Shown: positions 7,401 through 15,526 of the stretch, one piece after another
Position numbering within the stretch: the stretch's first letter is position 1
How the letters are laid out: each line of letters begins with the position of its first letter
Origin: Paucilactobacillus kaifaensis
Lineage (GTDB): Bacteria; Bacillota; Bacilli; Lactobacillales; Lactobacillaceae
Assembly (NCBI RefSeq): GCF_005405145.1
Contig: NZ_BJDM01000003.1
Coordinates: forward strand, 25,140-89,139
Length of the DNA stretch: 64,000 nucleotides
Reading direction: 5' to 3'
The notes under the pieces: generated by a model
Told to the model about the DNA's origin: nothing
Seen by the model: only the letters and a program-made list of their open reading frames with translations
The model's database searches: none
Position numbers and translations under genes: made by a program

Positions 7401-9003
7401 TAGTTCCAAAGATTGGAATGCTATTATGTTACTTGCTAAGAAAGGACATCTATCCACTAATGCTACTGAGATGGTTGCCAAAGCAGCCATTGAAAAAGGC
7501 AAGTGGGATTCCATGACGTGGAAAGAGCAGAAAGCACTAATCCGTTCTGAGGGCGGAGAAAAGATTACCGATTTGCTTATGCAAGGTGGTATGTGGAATC
7601 AATTAACGCTCAAACAACAGGAAGCCATTGTTAATTCTAAGGGTGGAACTGATCTTCTTGGTTCCTTATCAAAGATGGGTGTTTGGAATAGCATGACACT
7701 TAAAGAGCAGAAGATTGCATTTAACGATGCTGGTTCACAATCCAAAATTGTTAAGGCGGTTGGAAGTGTCAAAGATTGGAATGCTCTAACGCCTAAACAG
7801 CAACAATTACTGGCAAGCAGTAATAGTCCCGAAGTTGTTGCTAAGGGAATCAATAACGTTGATACCTGGAACCAACTGCCAGTTCCTGTAAAGAACCTAC
7901 TAGCCAACGATTCCAAAGCGGCTGCCGTATTAAGACAAGCTGGCATTAACATTGATCAATATGCTTTGAAGAAGCCAGGAGAAAAGAAACTATCTGCAAA
8001 CAGTCAAGATTTAGACTCAAAATTAGCTGGAGCGAATGCAAAGATTCAGAATTTTAGTTCTGGTAATGCCAATAAGAATTTAACTGCTTCTAATAACACC
8101 GGAACAGGTACTGCTAGTGCACACAATACTATTCAATCAAGATTCCTTGGGCCTAATGGTACAAAGAACTTATTTGCCAGCAATAATGCTGGTGGTGGTT
8201 CTTCAAGCGCACACAGCACAGTTCAGAATAGTTTCTTAGGCCCAAATGGAACTAAGAAACTATTTGCATCTAACAACGCTGGTAGTGGAACATCTAGTGC
8301 ACATAGCACAGTTAGCGGTTTTATGGGAATGAACGCAACCAAGAGTATTAAAGCTTCAAACGGAACCGGTGGTGGTATTAGTTCGGCCAGATCCTCTATT
8401 AACAGTGTTCATGGTAAATCAGTAACAATTACAGCTGTGTTTAACGCCGTGGCCCACGGAACAAAAGCCTTACTTAAAAAGTTTGGTTTGAAAAATGGTA
8501 CTACTAACTTTCAAGGTGGATATGCCACAGTTAATGATCAATTAGGCGGTACGTTCCGTGAATTGGTTAAGCTCCCAACTGGGGAAACATTTATCCCACA
8601 TGGACGTAACGTTACTATTCCATTGCCAAAAAGAGCACAAGTTATTCCCGCAACTAGAACAGCTAAGATGTTTCCGGGATTACCGCAGTTTGCTAAAGGA
8701 CTAAACGTGCCTACTAGTTCTGATATTATTCAACAGCCTAAAGAAGTTATTCAAACTTTGACCGTATCTGATAATCAAAGCTCAAATAATGCTTTGGTTG
8801 CGCAGAATAATCAGCTAGTAGCACAAGTTAAAATGTTAGCCAGTGGCATTACTGATCTAATCAAAGCTGTAGCTGACCAGAATAGCAAACAAGTTGTAAT
8901 TACAATGAATGGTGATGTTATGGCCGATGGATTAGCACCGTTAATCAGCAAACGCCAAGATAAGATATCGGTCAGAGAAAACAGATTGCGAGGGTTTAGA
9001 TAA
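4483..9003 (+). CDS. Phage tail tape measure protein
   Basis: A 1506-residue protein that sets tail length and sits inside the tail tube. The start is the ATG after GAGAGGAGGAAATGTT; an upstream in-frame ATG lies before that site. The N-terminal 100 residues are coiled-coil-like, residues about 170-490 match the TP901-type tape measure core (with 'EAMSYVGPVAKGLGLSVQE' and 'AIGILSNRGIEGQKAGTNLR'). Hydrophobic segments are seen at about 508-545 and 618-645. From residue 948 come seven 30-residue units each starting with Trp, then from about 1169 further 30-residue units rich in Gly/Ser/Asn. The C-terminal part (GETFIPHGRNVTIPLPKRAQ) is typical of lactobacillus tape measures. The stop overlaps the next ATG. 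Confidence 0.9.
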   Translation: MAEPLGQMVIELGLDSSAFGKGITGAKQQVKYAMAEMKSGMSVMSASGRQLDVLQQKQRGLTNVMTAQERVVRSLKQSYDNSFVNGKATTQTGKLATQLQNATSKLASFKTQLANNAGAMAKMRVETTGWTGALNKIGQGATSVGTKMSAMGSAVNRVSGPVALGLGLAAKSAIDFDSQISAMGPLLTNGGAVTAKFRAQLDQLSSSSKKWSEQYGISTTDINNAMSEMIKRGFTTKQVMGSMPAVLDASKASGESLGTVMQATASIVEQFGLKTNSVKGTMKNTQMVTDSLTYAANATAAGFGDMSEAMSYVGPVAKGLGLSVQETAAAIGILSNRGIEGQKAGTNLRGMLTSLVKPTKQNTAAFKSMGMSAKDLNEDSHNLPKLIDDISNGTKGWTKAERTHAIAQAFGRENQAAVNALVESGSDSLRKLTKNTEDAGGATKKVADQLNDTKANQIKRFQSSIQVLGITIGEKLLPTLTPLVKEATDVVNGFAHMDSATQKTIIHMGLAVAAAGPLLKTLGGITKGFGLVSTGVVGVIARISGWSAKNAVLKGSLDATAAATSSNKTIVDKFGNALNGTSKTLTTVNGTTATAKTGFQLFGKSLTVAQGGVGVLGTALTPLGATLIGVGVAVAAGVAVWELWGKKAYESAKRTAEWGSDVGTAADKSLGKFKSFETTAGASLNNFSINGKKSAKSVSKAFDDMAKQVDSDAKKTNSGLEKSLSKLPTSVQALVRKGIEETEKSNTKAASSAKKTAAEVNTIMEHSAKDHYKLTKDEGIMVGNAQQSMADQELKVLGISGKKKKAILAAMNNDVSKMTKDQLNQTRIDLEDSLDKEADRYTKQKKVLKDYYKDGTISSKEYKAAVKELGSTHKQTDDQIVAGLYNTMKASGMSTNSMKAEFSSLGYTWSSVKKIIDDQAQSASKSGSALVKTTTGMSKSVKAAANTWNELIFDPKTGKVSTNAQEEINKATGSSKDWNAIMLLAKKGHLSTNATEMVAKAAIEKGKWDSMTWKEQKALIRSEGGEKITDLLMQGGMWNQLTLKQQEAIVNSKGGTDLLGSLSKMGVWNSMTLKEQKIAFNDAGSQSKIVKAVGSVKDWNALTPKQQQLLASSNSPEVVAKGINNVDTWNQLPVPVKNLLANDSKAAAVLRQAGINIDQYALKKPGEKKLSANSQDLDSKLAGANAKIQNFSSGNANKNLTASNNTGTGTASAHNTIQSRFLGPNGTKNLFASNNAGGGSSSAHSTVQNSFLGPNGTKKLFASNNAGSGTSSAHSTVSGFMGMNATKSIKASNGTGGGISSARSSINSVHGKSVTITAVFNAVAHGTKALLKKFGLKNGTTNFQGGYATVNDQLGGTFRELVKLPTGETFIPHGRNVTIPLPKRAQVIPATRTAKMFPGLPQFAKGLNVPTSSDIIQQPKEVIQTLTVSDNQSSNNALVAQNNQLVAQVKMLASGITDLIKAVADQNSKQVVITMNGDVMADGLAPLISKRQDKISVRENRLRGFR
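7324..7956 (+). repeat. Seven tandem 30-residue Trp repeats in the tape measure gene
   Basis: Units begin with Trp codons at 7324, 7414, 7504, 7594, 7684, 7777 and 7867. Spacing is 90 bases except for one 93-base unit. The consensus is W-(N/D)-x-(L/M)-x-x-K-x-Q followed by a variable part ending near Gly/Lys. The nucleotide sequences have diverged, so this is an old protein repeat rather than a recent DNA duplication. The boundary of the last unit is approximate. Confidence 0.85.
8077..8409 (+). repeat. Tandem 30-residue Gly/Ser/Asn repeats in the tape measure gene
   Basis: Two 90-base units (8077, 8167), one 87-base unit (8257) and a partial unit (from 8344). Each reads (N/K)-L-(T/F)-A-S-N-N-x-G-x-G, then SAH, then F-L-G-P-N-G-T-K. 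A more diverged unit with the same length directly precedes them (KLSAN..., ending NANK). Copies are more alike than the Trp units. Confidence 0.85.
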
Positions 9004-11114
9004 TGTCAAAATTGCAAGTTTGGTTCGATGGCATTGAGATTACTCAATATCTACAAGTTAAGATGGGGAAAGACGAAATGCTATTGCCAGAACGTACAGA
9101 TGATGTATTGAGTCCTGGTAATATGATTGGCTCTCGTTTACGTTCATCCAAAGTAGTGAAAAGAACAATTGAAATGCCGTTTATTATGACGGGAGATTTG
9201 AGAAACAAAACAGATAAATTAAAAGAAGCATTATATGTAACAGAACCAAAAAAGTTAATTATGAGTGACAGAATGGATCGTTATTATTTAGCGATTCCAG
9301 ATGGCTCCATTAGTTTGCCAGAAAGTGACTCAGTTGATTGGTCAGGCACAATTAAGTGGTTGTGTTATGATCCCTATGCTTATGACATGCGCGAGGATGA
9401 ATTTGAGTTCAGCGACACAGCACAAACAGTATCGTTGTCATTGGATTATCGCACTAAGATCCAAGGCGATTTGGATAGTAATCCTAATACAATTTATGGT
9501 GCTGAATGGCACGCGATTGAAAACCGCGCACCAGACAGCTTTTGGTGGGAGTGGGAACAATACAATTACAATCAAGTCCAAATGTTAGACGGGATTACTG
9601 GTAGTTATCAACGTACTCAATTGGAGAACTCAACTCGTTTAATGATGAAGTTTAACGTGCTGGAATCAATTAATAATTCTTATCCGGGTATCTGGCAACG
9701 CTATGGTATTATTGATGTGGCTGATAAGATTGCATGGCTAAAAGCCAATCTAACTAAGTTCACGTTTAATGTTTGGTCATACGGTCAAGGTGCCTCTGGA
9801 TACGGTGTTAGAGTTCAGTATTGGAACGGCACAGAGTGGACGGGTACACAGGTTAACACAGCTAGTTCACCGTCAAAAAATTCGTATACATTCACGGCTG
9901 CGGAAGTCGCCAGCTATTTAGATGCTGACGGCTATTTTTATGCACTCAGTGGAACTAATGACACAGATGCAAACACGGCTAGCACAATGTATCTGGATTA
10001 CACAAACATTGATGTCACACTGACATTACCAGTATCGGATGCACTAGTTGTTACTAATGATGGGCCGTTACCAGTGCCGATTAGATTTGAGTTAACCAAT
10101 CATGGTGACAACGGGTTCTTTGGAATTACCAATGATACCGAGTCAATTTTATTGGGTAAAACTAATGACGTGGATGGTGGGATTGTGGAAAATTCTGAGA
10201 GGCTCTTTACCACTAAGCAAGACAACTCCATTGGGCTGTCACAGTGGACTATCAATGATGGGGTATTAAACAATTTGAATGAAACACCTGTGCAAGCCGG
10301 TAAGTTCCATCCACCTTATGAAAAACGTTGGCGTTTGCGTAATAACGGTGGTTATGACTATTGGGGTAACTCAGCATCTAATAATCGTGGTTGGCATGGG
10401 CCAACAATTTACACAGAATTTGGTGTCGATAGTAAAGGTGCCACTGGTGCAGTTAATTTCACATCTCGTGCATACGTAAATATTATGTCAACAAATATAA
10501 AACAAGGTGGATTGACACAAGTTAATATAAGCGGTTCCGACCGTGAGTTTATAGCAGGTGTTCAGTTGTGGAAACCTAACAACGGCCACGGCGGTATCAA
10601 GATTAGAATTGGCAAACACTGGGCTTACATTGACGAGAATAATGCCCGCTGGGATAGGTTTTTCGGTTCAATTCAGATTGATCGACATGGCAATACTTAT
10701 ACAATTACAGTTCAAGATATTGAGGGTGGCACAGGCGCTAAACAGACAATCACTTTTGATGATCCTGACAGCGCCAAAATAGTTGCCAATGGTTTCACGT
10801 ACTGGAAAGCTATGTGGGGCAATAAAATTAACGATATTTCTTGGCAAGACTTTTATGATTTCTGGTTTCAAAAAGACAATGTTGAAAACTATGTTGACAT
10901 TCCTAACACATTCAATGATGGAGATTCAGTGGTAATAGATAATGACCAAGGGGCAGTGGAAACGTCTGTGAATGGATCGTTGTTCTTGGGCATGCAAGAG
11001 ATTGGATCCAAATCAGTTATGGCCTACCAAGGTACAAACATGATTTCATTTATGTATTCCGATTTTGCTAACCGGCCAGATGTTAAAGCTTACATTCGCA
11101 AACGTTACTTATAG
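9003..11114 (+). CDS. Distal tail protein (Dit), enlarged
   Basis: A 703-residue protein whose ATG overlaps the tape measure stop (TAATG). The first ~130 residues follow the Dit/Sipho_tail pattern: 'FDGIEITQYLQV', 'KVVKRTIEMPFIMTGDLRNK', then 'LYVTEPKKLIMSDRMDRYYLA' and 'GTIKWLCYDPYAYD'. A typical Dit is roughly 250-300 residues. The extra ~400 residues hold beta-rich parts (for example 'WKPNNGHGGIKIRIGKHWAYI') suggestive of inserted carbohydrate-binding modules, as in so-called evolved Dits. The C-terminal end ('GSKSVMAYQGTNMISFMYSDF') again looks like Dit. It forms the hub between tail tube and adhesion device. Confidence 0.8.
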   Translation: MSKLQVWFDGIEITQYLQVKMGKDEMLLPERTDDVLSPGNMIGSRLRSSKVVKRTIEMPFIMTGDLRNKTDKLKEALYVTEPKKLIMSDRMDRYYLAIPDGSISLPESDSVDWSGTIKWLCYDPYAYDMREDEFEFSDTAQTVSLSLDYRTKIQGDLDSNPNTIYGAEWHAIENRAPDSFWWEWEQYNYNQVQMLDGITGSYQRTQLENSTRLMMKFNVLESINNSYPGIWQRYGIIDVADKIAWLKANLTKFTFNVWSYGQGASGYGVRVQYWNGTEWTGTQVNTASSPSKNSYTFTAAEVASYLDADGYFYALSGTNDTDANTASTMYLDYTNIDVTLTLPVSDALVVTNDGPLPVPIRFELTNHGDNGFFGITNDTESILLGKTNDVDGGIVENSERLFTTKQDNSIGLSQWTINDGVLNNLNETPVQAGKFHPPYEKRWRLRNNGGYDYWGNSASNNRGWHGPTIYTEFGVDSKGATGAVNFTSRAYVNIMSTNIKQGGLTQVNISGSDREFIAGVQLWKPNNGHGGIKIRIGKHWAYIDENNARWDRFFGSIQIDRHGNTYTITVQDIEGGTGAKQTITFDDPDSAKIVANGFTYWKAMWGNKINDISWQDFYDFWFQKDNVENYVDIPNTFNDGDSVVIDNDQGAVETSVNGSLFLGMQEIGSKSVMAYQGTNMISFMYSDFANRPDVKAYIRKRYL

Positions 11115-11128
11115 AGAGGGGTAGAAAA

Positions 11129-13792
11129 TTGCAAATATATGTATTGGATCGGTCAAAAAACGCACTAGCAACTACTGCCAAAATCTACGACGATACGCAC
11201 CACAAAGCGTTAACGGCTGGTAGTTCAAGTTTTGAGTTTACAATTGATAAAACAGATAAAGCAGCTGAATTTATGGTTTCAGGAAACTATATAGTATTTC
11301 AGGACGACCGGGGGAAACCTTGGTCGTTTTCTATTCTCAACTATGATGAAACCCAAAATACTAAGATAGTGTATACAGAGGACGTTGGAATTGAATTAAT
11401 CAATAAAGCAGTGGATATTTGGACATATACAGACCCACATCCTTTTGAATATTACTTTGATATTGTTACTGATGGCACACCTTGGGAGCTTGGGGTTAAT
11501 CAGCTTGAAGGACTTACCAGAACATTAACATACGATTCACGGGGTACTGGATTAGGGCGCTTGCTATCAATTTTAACTGCATTTAATAACGCGGAGTGTA
11601 CATTTGATATTCAAATGCAAGGAACTGTTCCAATTAAGTATGTAATAAATGTTTACAAAAAGATTGGATATGTTCAAGACAACATTCAAATTCTGTATAA
11701 TCGCGATTTAAATGATATCAAAAAAACAGAAAGCAGAGCTACTTTTGTTACTGCACTTTCTGGGGTTGGTTCTGTTATTCAAGACACCAACGACACAACG
11801 GAAACGGATGTTAGTAAGCCAGAAGAGCATGTAGACTTTGCTGACATGGAATATGATGATGGTGCTTTTGTAACAACCAAGGGAGACAAGTTCTTAAGAG
11901 CCAAGACAGCAAATGCTCAATTTAATCCTGGTGATCAAGGCTATGTTGAGAGCTTTTATGAATACGACACAAGTAGCGAATCAGAGTTATTTAATAGGAC
12001 ATTTACTCAATTGCAAAAACGTTCGCAACCACAATTCACTTATGAGGCAGATATGCAAGTTATTGACCCAGCACTTGATATTGGTGACACCGTTAAAATG
12101 ATTGATCACGACTATAACCCTGCACTATATTTACAGGCTAGGGTTTCAACTTTGGATAAGTCATATACCGACCCGTCTAAAGGGGGAGCCACGTTTACTA
12201 ATTACACGGTGTTAACTTCATCAATTCAAGCACAAATTGCTGCGTTAAGACAAAAGGTTAACGGCATTAGAAATGGCGATACTTATTTTGTCTGGATAAG
12301 ATATGCTGATGATGACCAAGGAACTGGAATTTCAGCATCACCAAAGGATAAACTCTATGTGGCCTTAGTAGCCAAAAAGAATCAACCAATTGCATCTAAT
12401 GACCCCACTGACTATAAAGGCCACTGGATGTTAGTAAAGGGAGCTAATGGAACAAATGGGTTAGATGGAACGGATGGAAATAGTGCATATTTGCATATGG
12501 CTTATGCCAATAGTGTTGATGGGAAAACCGACTTTACTACCGATGAAGATCAAGCACATAACCGTGACTATTTAGGGACTTACTCAGATGACACTTCTGC
12601 ACAATCAAGCGATCCGAGCAAATACGTGTGGCAGTTAACTCGTGGAGCTCAAGGACTGCAAGGACAACCCGGTTCTAAGGATGTACCAATTGTAACTGTG
12701 TCATCTGTTGAGCCAGCTAGTTCAAAAAATGGTGATATGTGGTATCAGCAAATTACTGATGCTAACGGTACAAGCATTACCGGGTTCTTTGTACGTCAAT
12801 CAGGTAAGTGGGTGCCATCAACAATTGATCAATCAGTGTTGGTACTGACTAAGTTAGTTTCAGTGGAAATTGATTCAGCCACTTTAAATTCACCAGACAT
12901 CACGGTGCCATTTGATTATTTTGATGAAATGCAAACTGAGTTTAAGGGTTCAATGGAATTTAAAGATGGCATGCTGAAACATATTTCTACGATGACTGGT
13001 GGGGGCATGCTCAAGACGGTTGTAAGACCAACGGGTTACACATTGGATGCTTATGCCAATCAATCCGAGTACACGAAAAACAATTCATACATTCACACTG
13101 AATTGTATGCGGACAACATTAGCTTGTCTAATGCCAATACAAAAAAGAGTGGGATTTTAGATTCTAACGGTATTAGTGGGACACTCAATGATAGTACTGA
13201 TAGCTCAATTGGTATGAATATCAAATGGTCCGATGTGCAGAAGTATCTGCCAGAAATGGGTCGGGACGGATCGAAGAGAGCTTTTAATTGGTTTGACATG
13301 ATGAGTTCGGTTCAGTCACATCCAAATTTGTTAAAAAATTCAAGCTTTAAAGATGGATTAAATAATTGGGAGAATAGTAAAGGATGGTTTACCTATCCAA
13401 ACGATCTAGGAGTTCATCAAGGAAACGTAGTTGCAATGTCTCATGGAAATAATTCAAATTTGTGGCTTGGACAGATGGTTTCTAATGTGTTAGGAAATCA
13501 GAAAATGTCATATAGTTTCTGGTACCATCAAGAAGGGGACAAGAATACAGATGGTGGGGTTGAATTGAGATTCGAGAATGACGATGCATCTAGAAAGAGC
13601 ACTTTCAAATATGCAATTGAAAGTACAGTCCCTAGCAGTGAATGGGTGTATATTGAGATATTACCAGTTATTTCACCAGACTGGGCATCTAAAGTACACT
13701 TCGCATTCTACAATCGTAATAGTCAACATATGTTAGTGGCTCAACCAATGTTGTGCTACGGTGATCATGTTTGGCCATACCAGCCAACATAG
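11129..13792 (+). CDS. Tail-associated protein (Tal-like, prophage endopeptidase tail family) with adhesion modules
   Basis: An 887-residue protein starting at a TTG behind AGAGAGGGGTAGAAAA. The first ~380 residues follow the Tal/gp44-like baseplate hub pattern ('FMVSGNYIVFQDDRGKPWSF', 'TYEADMQVIDPALDIGDTVKM'). About residues 438-452 are collagen-like Gly-x-y triplets (GANGTNGLDGTDG), with a second short stretch GAQGLQGQPG further on. The last ~150 residues begin 'LLKNSSFKDGLNNWENSKGW', a common opening of carbohydrate-binding modules on phage tail fibres. It probably completes the tail tip and contacts the cell wall. No peptidase motif could be confirmed. Confidence 0.75.
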   Translation: MQIYVLDRSKNALATTAKIYDDTHHKALTAGSSSFEFTIDKTDKAAEFMVSGNYIVFQDDRGKPWSFSILNYDETQNTKIVYTEDVGIELINKAVDIWTYTDPHPFEYYFDIVTDGTPWELGVNQLEGLTRTLTYDSRGTGLGRLLSILTAFNNAECTFDIQMQGTVPIKYVINVYKKIGYVQDNIQILYNRDLNDIKKTESRATFVTALSGVGSVIQDTNDTTETDVSKPEEHVDFADMEYDDGAFVTTKGDKFLRAKTANAQFNPGDQGYVESFYEYDTSSESELFNRTFTQLQKRSQPQFTYEADMQVIDPALDIGDTVKMIDHDYNPALYLQARVSTLDKSYTDPSKGGATFTNYTVLTSSIQAQIAALRQKVNGIRNGDTYFVWIRYADDDQGTGISASPKDKLYVALVAKKNQPIASNDPTDYKGHWMLVKGANGTNGLDGTDGNSAYLHMAYANSVDGKTDFTTDEDQAHNRDYLGTYSDDTSAQSSDPSKYVWQLTRGAQGLQGQPGSKDVPIVTVSSVEPASSKNGDMWYQQITDANGTSITGFFVRQSGKWVPSTIDQSVLVLTKLVSVEIDSATLNSPDITVPFDYFDEMQTEFKGSMEFKDGMLKHISTMTGGGMLKTVVRPTGYTLDAYANQSEYTKNNSYIHTELYADNISLSNANTKKSGILDSNGISGTLNDSTDSSIGMNIKWSDVQKYLPEMGRDGSKRAFNWFDMMSSVQSHPNLLKNSSFKDGLNNWENSKGWFTYPNDLGVHQGNVVAMSHGNNSNLWLGQMVSNVLGNQKMSYSFWYHQEGDKNTDGGVELRFENDDASRKSTFKYAIESTVPSSEWVYIEILPVISPDWASKVHFAFYNRNSQHMLVAQPMLCYGDHVWPYQPT

Positions 13793-13805
13793 AAAGGATG
13801 ATTAG

Positions 13806-14105
13806 ATGAATTATATTACAGCCTATTTAACCAAAAATACAGCTGATGAAGACGGTAATTATTATGTTCCGATATTAGTACCAGACACCTCTGAACTAGC
13901 TCAACCAATTACGAAAACACCAATCCCAGATGACTTATCTGGTAAGGGCGTGCGTTTTGATTGGCTAACTCACACATGGCTGGTCAGTACCGAAGATCCA
14001 ACCGTTGCTAAAGTAAACAACTTTGAAACTACGTTGAGTTCATTAGAACGGCAGAATGCCAATATGGCATATCAATTGATGATTGGAGGAGACACCAATG
14101 AGTAG
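13806..14105 (+). CDS. Small phage baseplate-region protein
   Basis: A 99-residue acidic protein with ribosome site GAAAGGATGATTAG. It has a 'YVPILVPDTSELAQPITKTPIPDDLSGKG' type stretch, then 'RFDWLTHTWL', then a coiled-coil-like C-terminus (NNFETTLSSLERQNANMAYQLM). Genes like this sit between the tail fibre and XkdX genes of lactobacillus phages. I do not recognise a named function. The last eight bases overlap the next gene. Confidence 0.6.
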   Translation: MNYITAYLTKNTADEDGNYYVPILVPDTSELAQPITKTPIPDDLSGKGVRFDWLTHTWLVSTEDPTVAKVNNFETTLSSLERQNANMAYQLMIGGDTNE

Positions 14106-14412
14106 TTTTCCCAGTTATTTAACGATCAAGAGCTATTATGATAAAGGCTATTGGAAACTTGATCAAGTGACCAAAGCAGTTGAATTGAACCGGATCACCA
14201 CTAATCAATACGAAACAATCACTGGTAGCGAATATCCCAATAATCATCTGTCTACCGCGGTTGAGGTAGATTCTAAAGATATTCCTGAATCTATGAAAAT
14301 TAGCAGTCCAGTTAGTGACGGGTTTGCTCCTGATAGCACGGTACCAGATAGAACCACATCTACTAGTGTGGTTGCCGATACGGATTCAGCTGAGAAAGCG
14401 CAAAGAAATTGA
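14098..14412 (+). CDS. XkdX-family phage protein, probably frameshifted at its C-terminus
   Basis: A 104-residue reading with ATTGGAGGAGACACCA in front. Residues 8-45 (SYYDKGYWKLDQVTKAVELN, then ITTNQYETITG) are the XkdX signature: a 'Y..G.W....V...V....IT..EY..ITG' pattern seen in small phage tail proteins. The annotated frame stops abruptly at 14410. Skipping one base at about 14401 joins it to an open frame that runs to 14485 and reads AKEIEILARTKTAGYITT and on to a Glu/Pro-rich end, giving about 131 residues. Thus either a frameshift mutation, a sequencing error or recoding has shortened the protein. Confidence 0.75.
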   Translation: MSSFPSYLTIKSYYDKGYWKLDQVTKAVELNRITTNQYETITGSEYPNNHLSTAVEVDSKDIPESMKISSPVSDGFAPDSTVPDRTTSTSVVADTDSAEKAQRN

Positions 14413-14490
14413 AATACTGGCACGCACTAAAACGGCTGGTTATATTACTACAGTGCCAGAACAGGAACAACCAGCCGAAGCATAGTAAAT

Positions 14491-14510
14491 AATAGGGTAT
14501 GACCCTATTT
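14491..14510 (+). terminator. Short perfect hairpin before the lysis cassette
   Basis: AATAGGGT (14491-14498) and ACCCTATT (14502-14509) form an 8-bp stem with a 3-nt loop and a 3-T end. It directly precedes the ribosome site of the next gene. It could attenuate transcription or affect translation of the lysis genes; the T-run is short. Confidence 0.4.
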
Positions 14511-14527
14511 AAAAAGGGGGAATGCAG

Positions 14528-14977
14528 ATGTTGTATAACTATTTTAAAAATCATTTCTGGTTTGAAACTGGTCTGGAATTTGTTGGTCAGGCTATCGTCT
14601 TCGTGTACATGCAGAATGAATTTGATACAGGTGGCTTTGACCCGTTCTCACACATTGTTAGACATTTTGGTGATCCTTGGATGACCATTTTGCTCAGTAG
14701 TGTCGGTGCTATATGTATTGGCTTCGCTATTTGGGATGTTCATTGGTTGCGCGCTCGTGAAGTCATGGCTGGCTTAGCTCAATTTGTGGCTACACTTATC
14801 TTCGTTGGCTTTCTCTGGCACGCAATTAGTATGCCAATTAAATCACCTGATGCATTGACCGCTACTCTGTATTCATTCATTGTCGTTTTTCGAATTGGTA
14901 ATAACCTGGTTAAGCCATCAATACTATTTAGGTCTGATTTGAAGGGCTTAAAAGGCGGTGTTAAACGTGACAAATGA
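14528..14977 (+). CDS. Phage membrane protein of the lysis region
   Basis: A 149-residue protein starting MLYNYFKNHFW; the ATG six bases earlier is too close to the GGGGG ribosome site. It has at least three likely membrane segments: around 'MTILLSSVGAICIGFAIW', 'MAGLAQFVATLIFVGFLW' and 'LTATLYSFIVVFRIG'. Its place directly before a coiled-coil membrane protein and a holin suggests a lysis or membrane-modifying role, but no family is recognised. It could be an additional holin-like protein. Confidence 0.6.
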   Translation: MLYNYFKNHFWFETGLEFVGQAIVFVYMQNEFDTGGFDPFSHIVRHFGDPWMTILLSSVGAICIGFAIWDVHWLRAREVMAGLAQFVATLIFVGFLWHAISMPIKSPDALTATLYSFIVVFRIGNNLVKPSILFRSDLKGLKGGVKRDK

Positions 14978-15272
14978 ATGGATTGTGGCAATCATGGTTG
15001 CCTTAATCACAACAGCCGGCACAATTATCGGAAATGTTTATTTGAACCGTGGTAACGTCAACAAGGCTAAGGCTGAAAATATACCTGACATCTATGACCA
15101 AGCTCAGAAGATGATGGATACAAACATTGAGTTGAATGATCAATTGAATCAGCGTAATGCCGAGTCAATCGAGCTTAAGAACACGATTGAGCAATTGAAC
15201 CACACGGTTGAACAACTGCAAAAACAGGTGACAAAGTTGCAAACAGAACTTAACAAGAGGGAGACAACATGA
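14967..15272 (+). CDS. Membrane-anchored coiled-coil phage protein
   Basis: A 101-residue protein with a single N-terminal membrane segment (IVAIMVALITTAGTIIGNVYL) followed by a long heptad-rich helix (ELNDQLNQRNAESIELK... VEQLQKQVTKLQ). The GTG start behind AAAGGCGG is chosen; a GTG nine bases earlier is possible. Proteins of this shape are common directly upstream of the holin in lactobacillus phages and may regulate holin action or act like XhlA-type partners. It overlaps both neighbours, consistent with coupled translation. Confidence 0.6.
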   Translation: MTNEWIVAIMVALITTAGTIIGNVYLNRGNVNKAKAENIPDIYDQAQKMMDTNIELNDQLNQRNAESIELKNTIEQLNHTVEQLQKQVTKLQTELNKRETT

Positions 15273-15526
15273 AAAATATTAATTGGAAAATCAGAATTAA
15301 AAGTAAGAAGTTTTGGCTGGCTTTAGTGCCGGCTGTTTTATTGTTGGCACAAACTGTAGCTACACCGTTTGGTTACAACTGGGACATTACAGGTTTAGGT
15401 GTTCAACTCACGGCTGTAGTTAACGCTGTGTTTGGTTTATTAGCATTGCTAGGGATTGTAGTTGATCCCACGACTAGCGGCGTGAGTGACAGTGAATTGG
15501 TATTAAAGAAAGGAAGTAACAAATAA
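15269..15526 (+). CDS. Phage holin (phi-LC3/Phage_holin_1 type)
   Basis: An 85-residue protein with a basic N-terminus (INWKIRIKSKKFW), two membrane segments (LALVPAVLLLAQTVATPFGY and LTAVVNAVFGLLALLGIV) and the conserved junction 'VDPTTSGVSDSELVL', which is a strong signature of the phi-LC3 holin family. It forms the membrane lesions that trigger lysis and release the endolysin. GAGGGAGACAAC precedes the ATG. The gene ends one base into the start of the endolysin gene. Confidence 0.9.
   Translation: MKNINWKIRIKSKKFWLALVPAVLLLAQTVATPFGYNWDITGLGVQLTAVVNAVFGLLALLGIVVDPTTSGVSDSELVLKKGSNK

Noticed and set aside
4483..9003. Long - strand frames (60-117 codons) within the tape measure gene
   Set aside because: They mirror the repetitive coding strand, have no ribosome sites and no recognisable products.
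14433..14477. Inverted repeat CGGCTGGTT / AACCAGCCG
   Set aside because: Long 27-base loop within what looks like former coding sequence of the XkdX-like gene; no T-run, probably chance.
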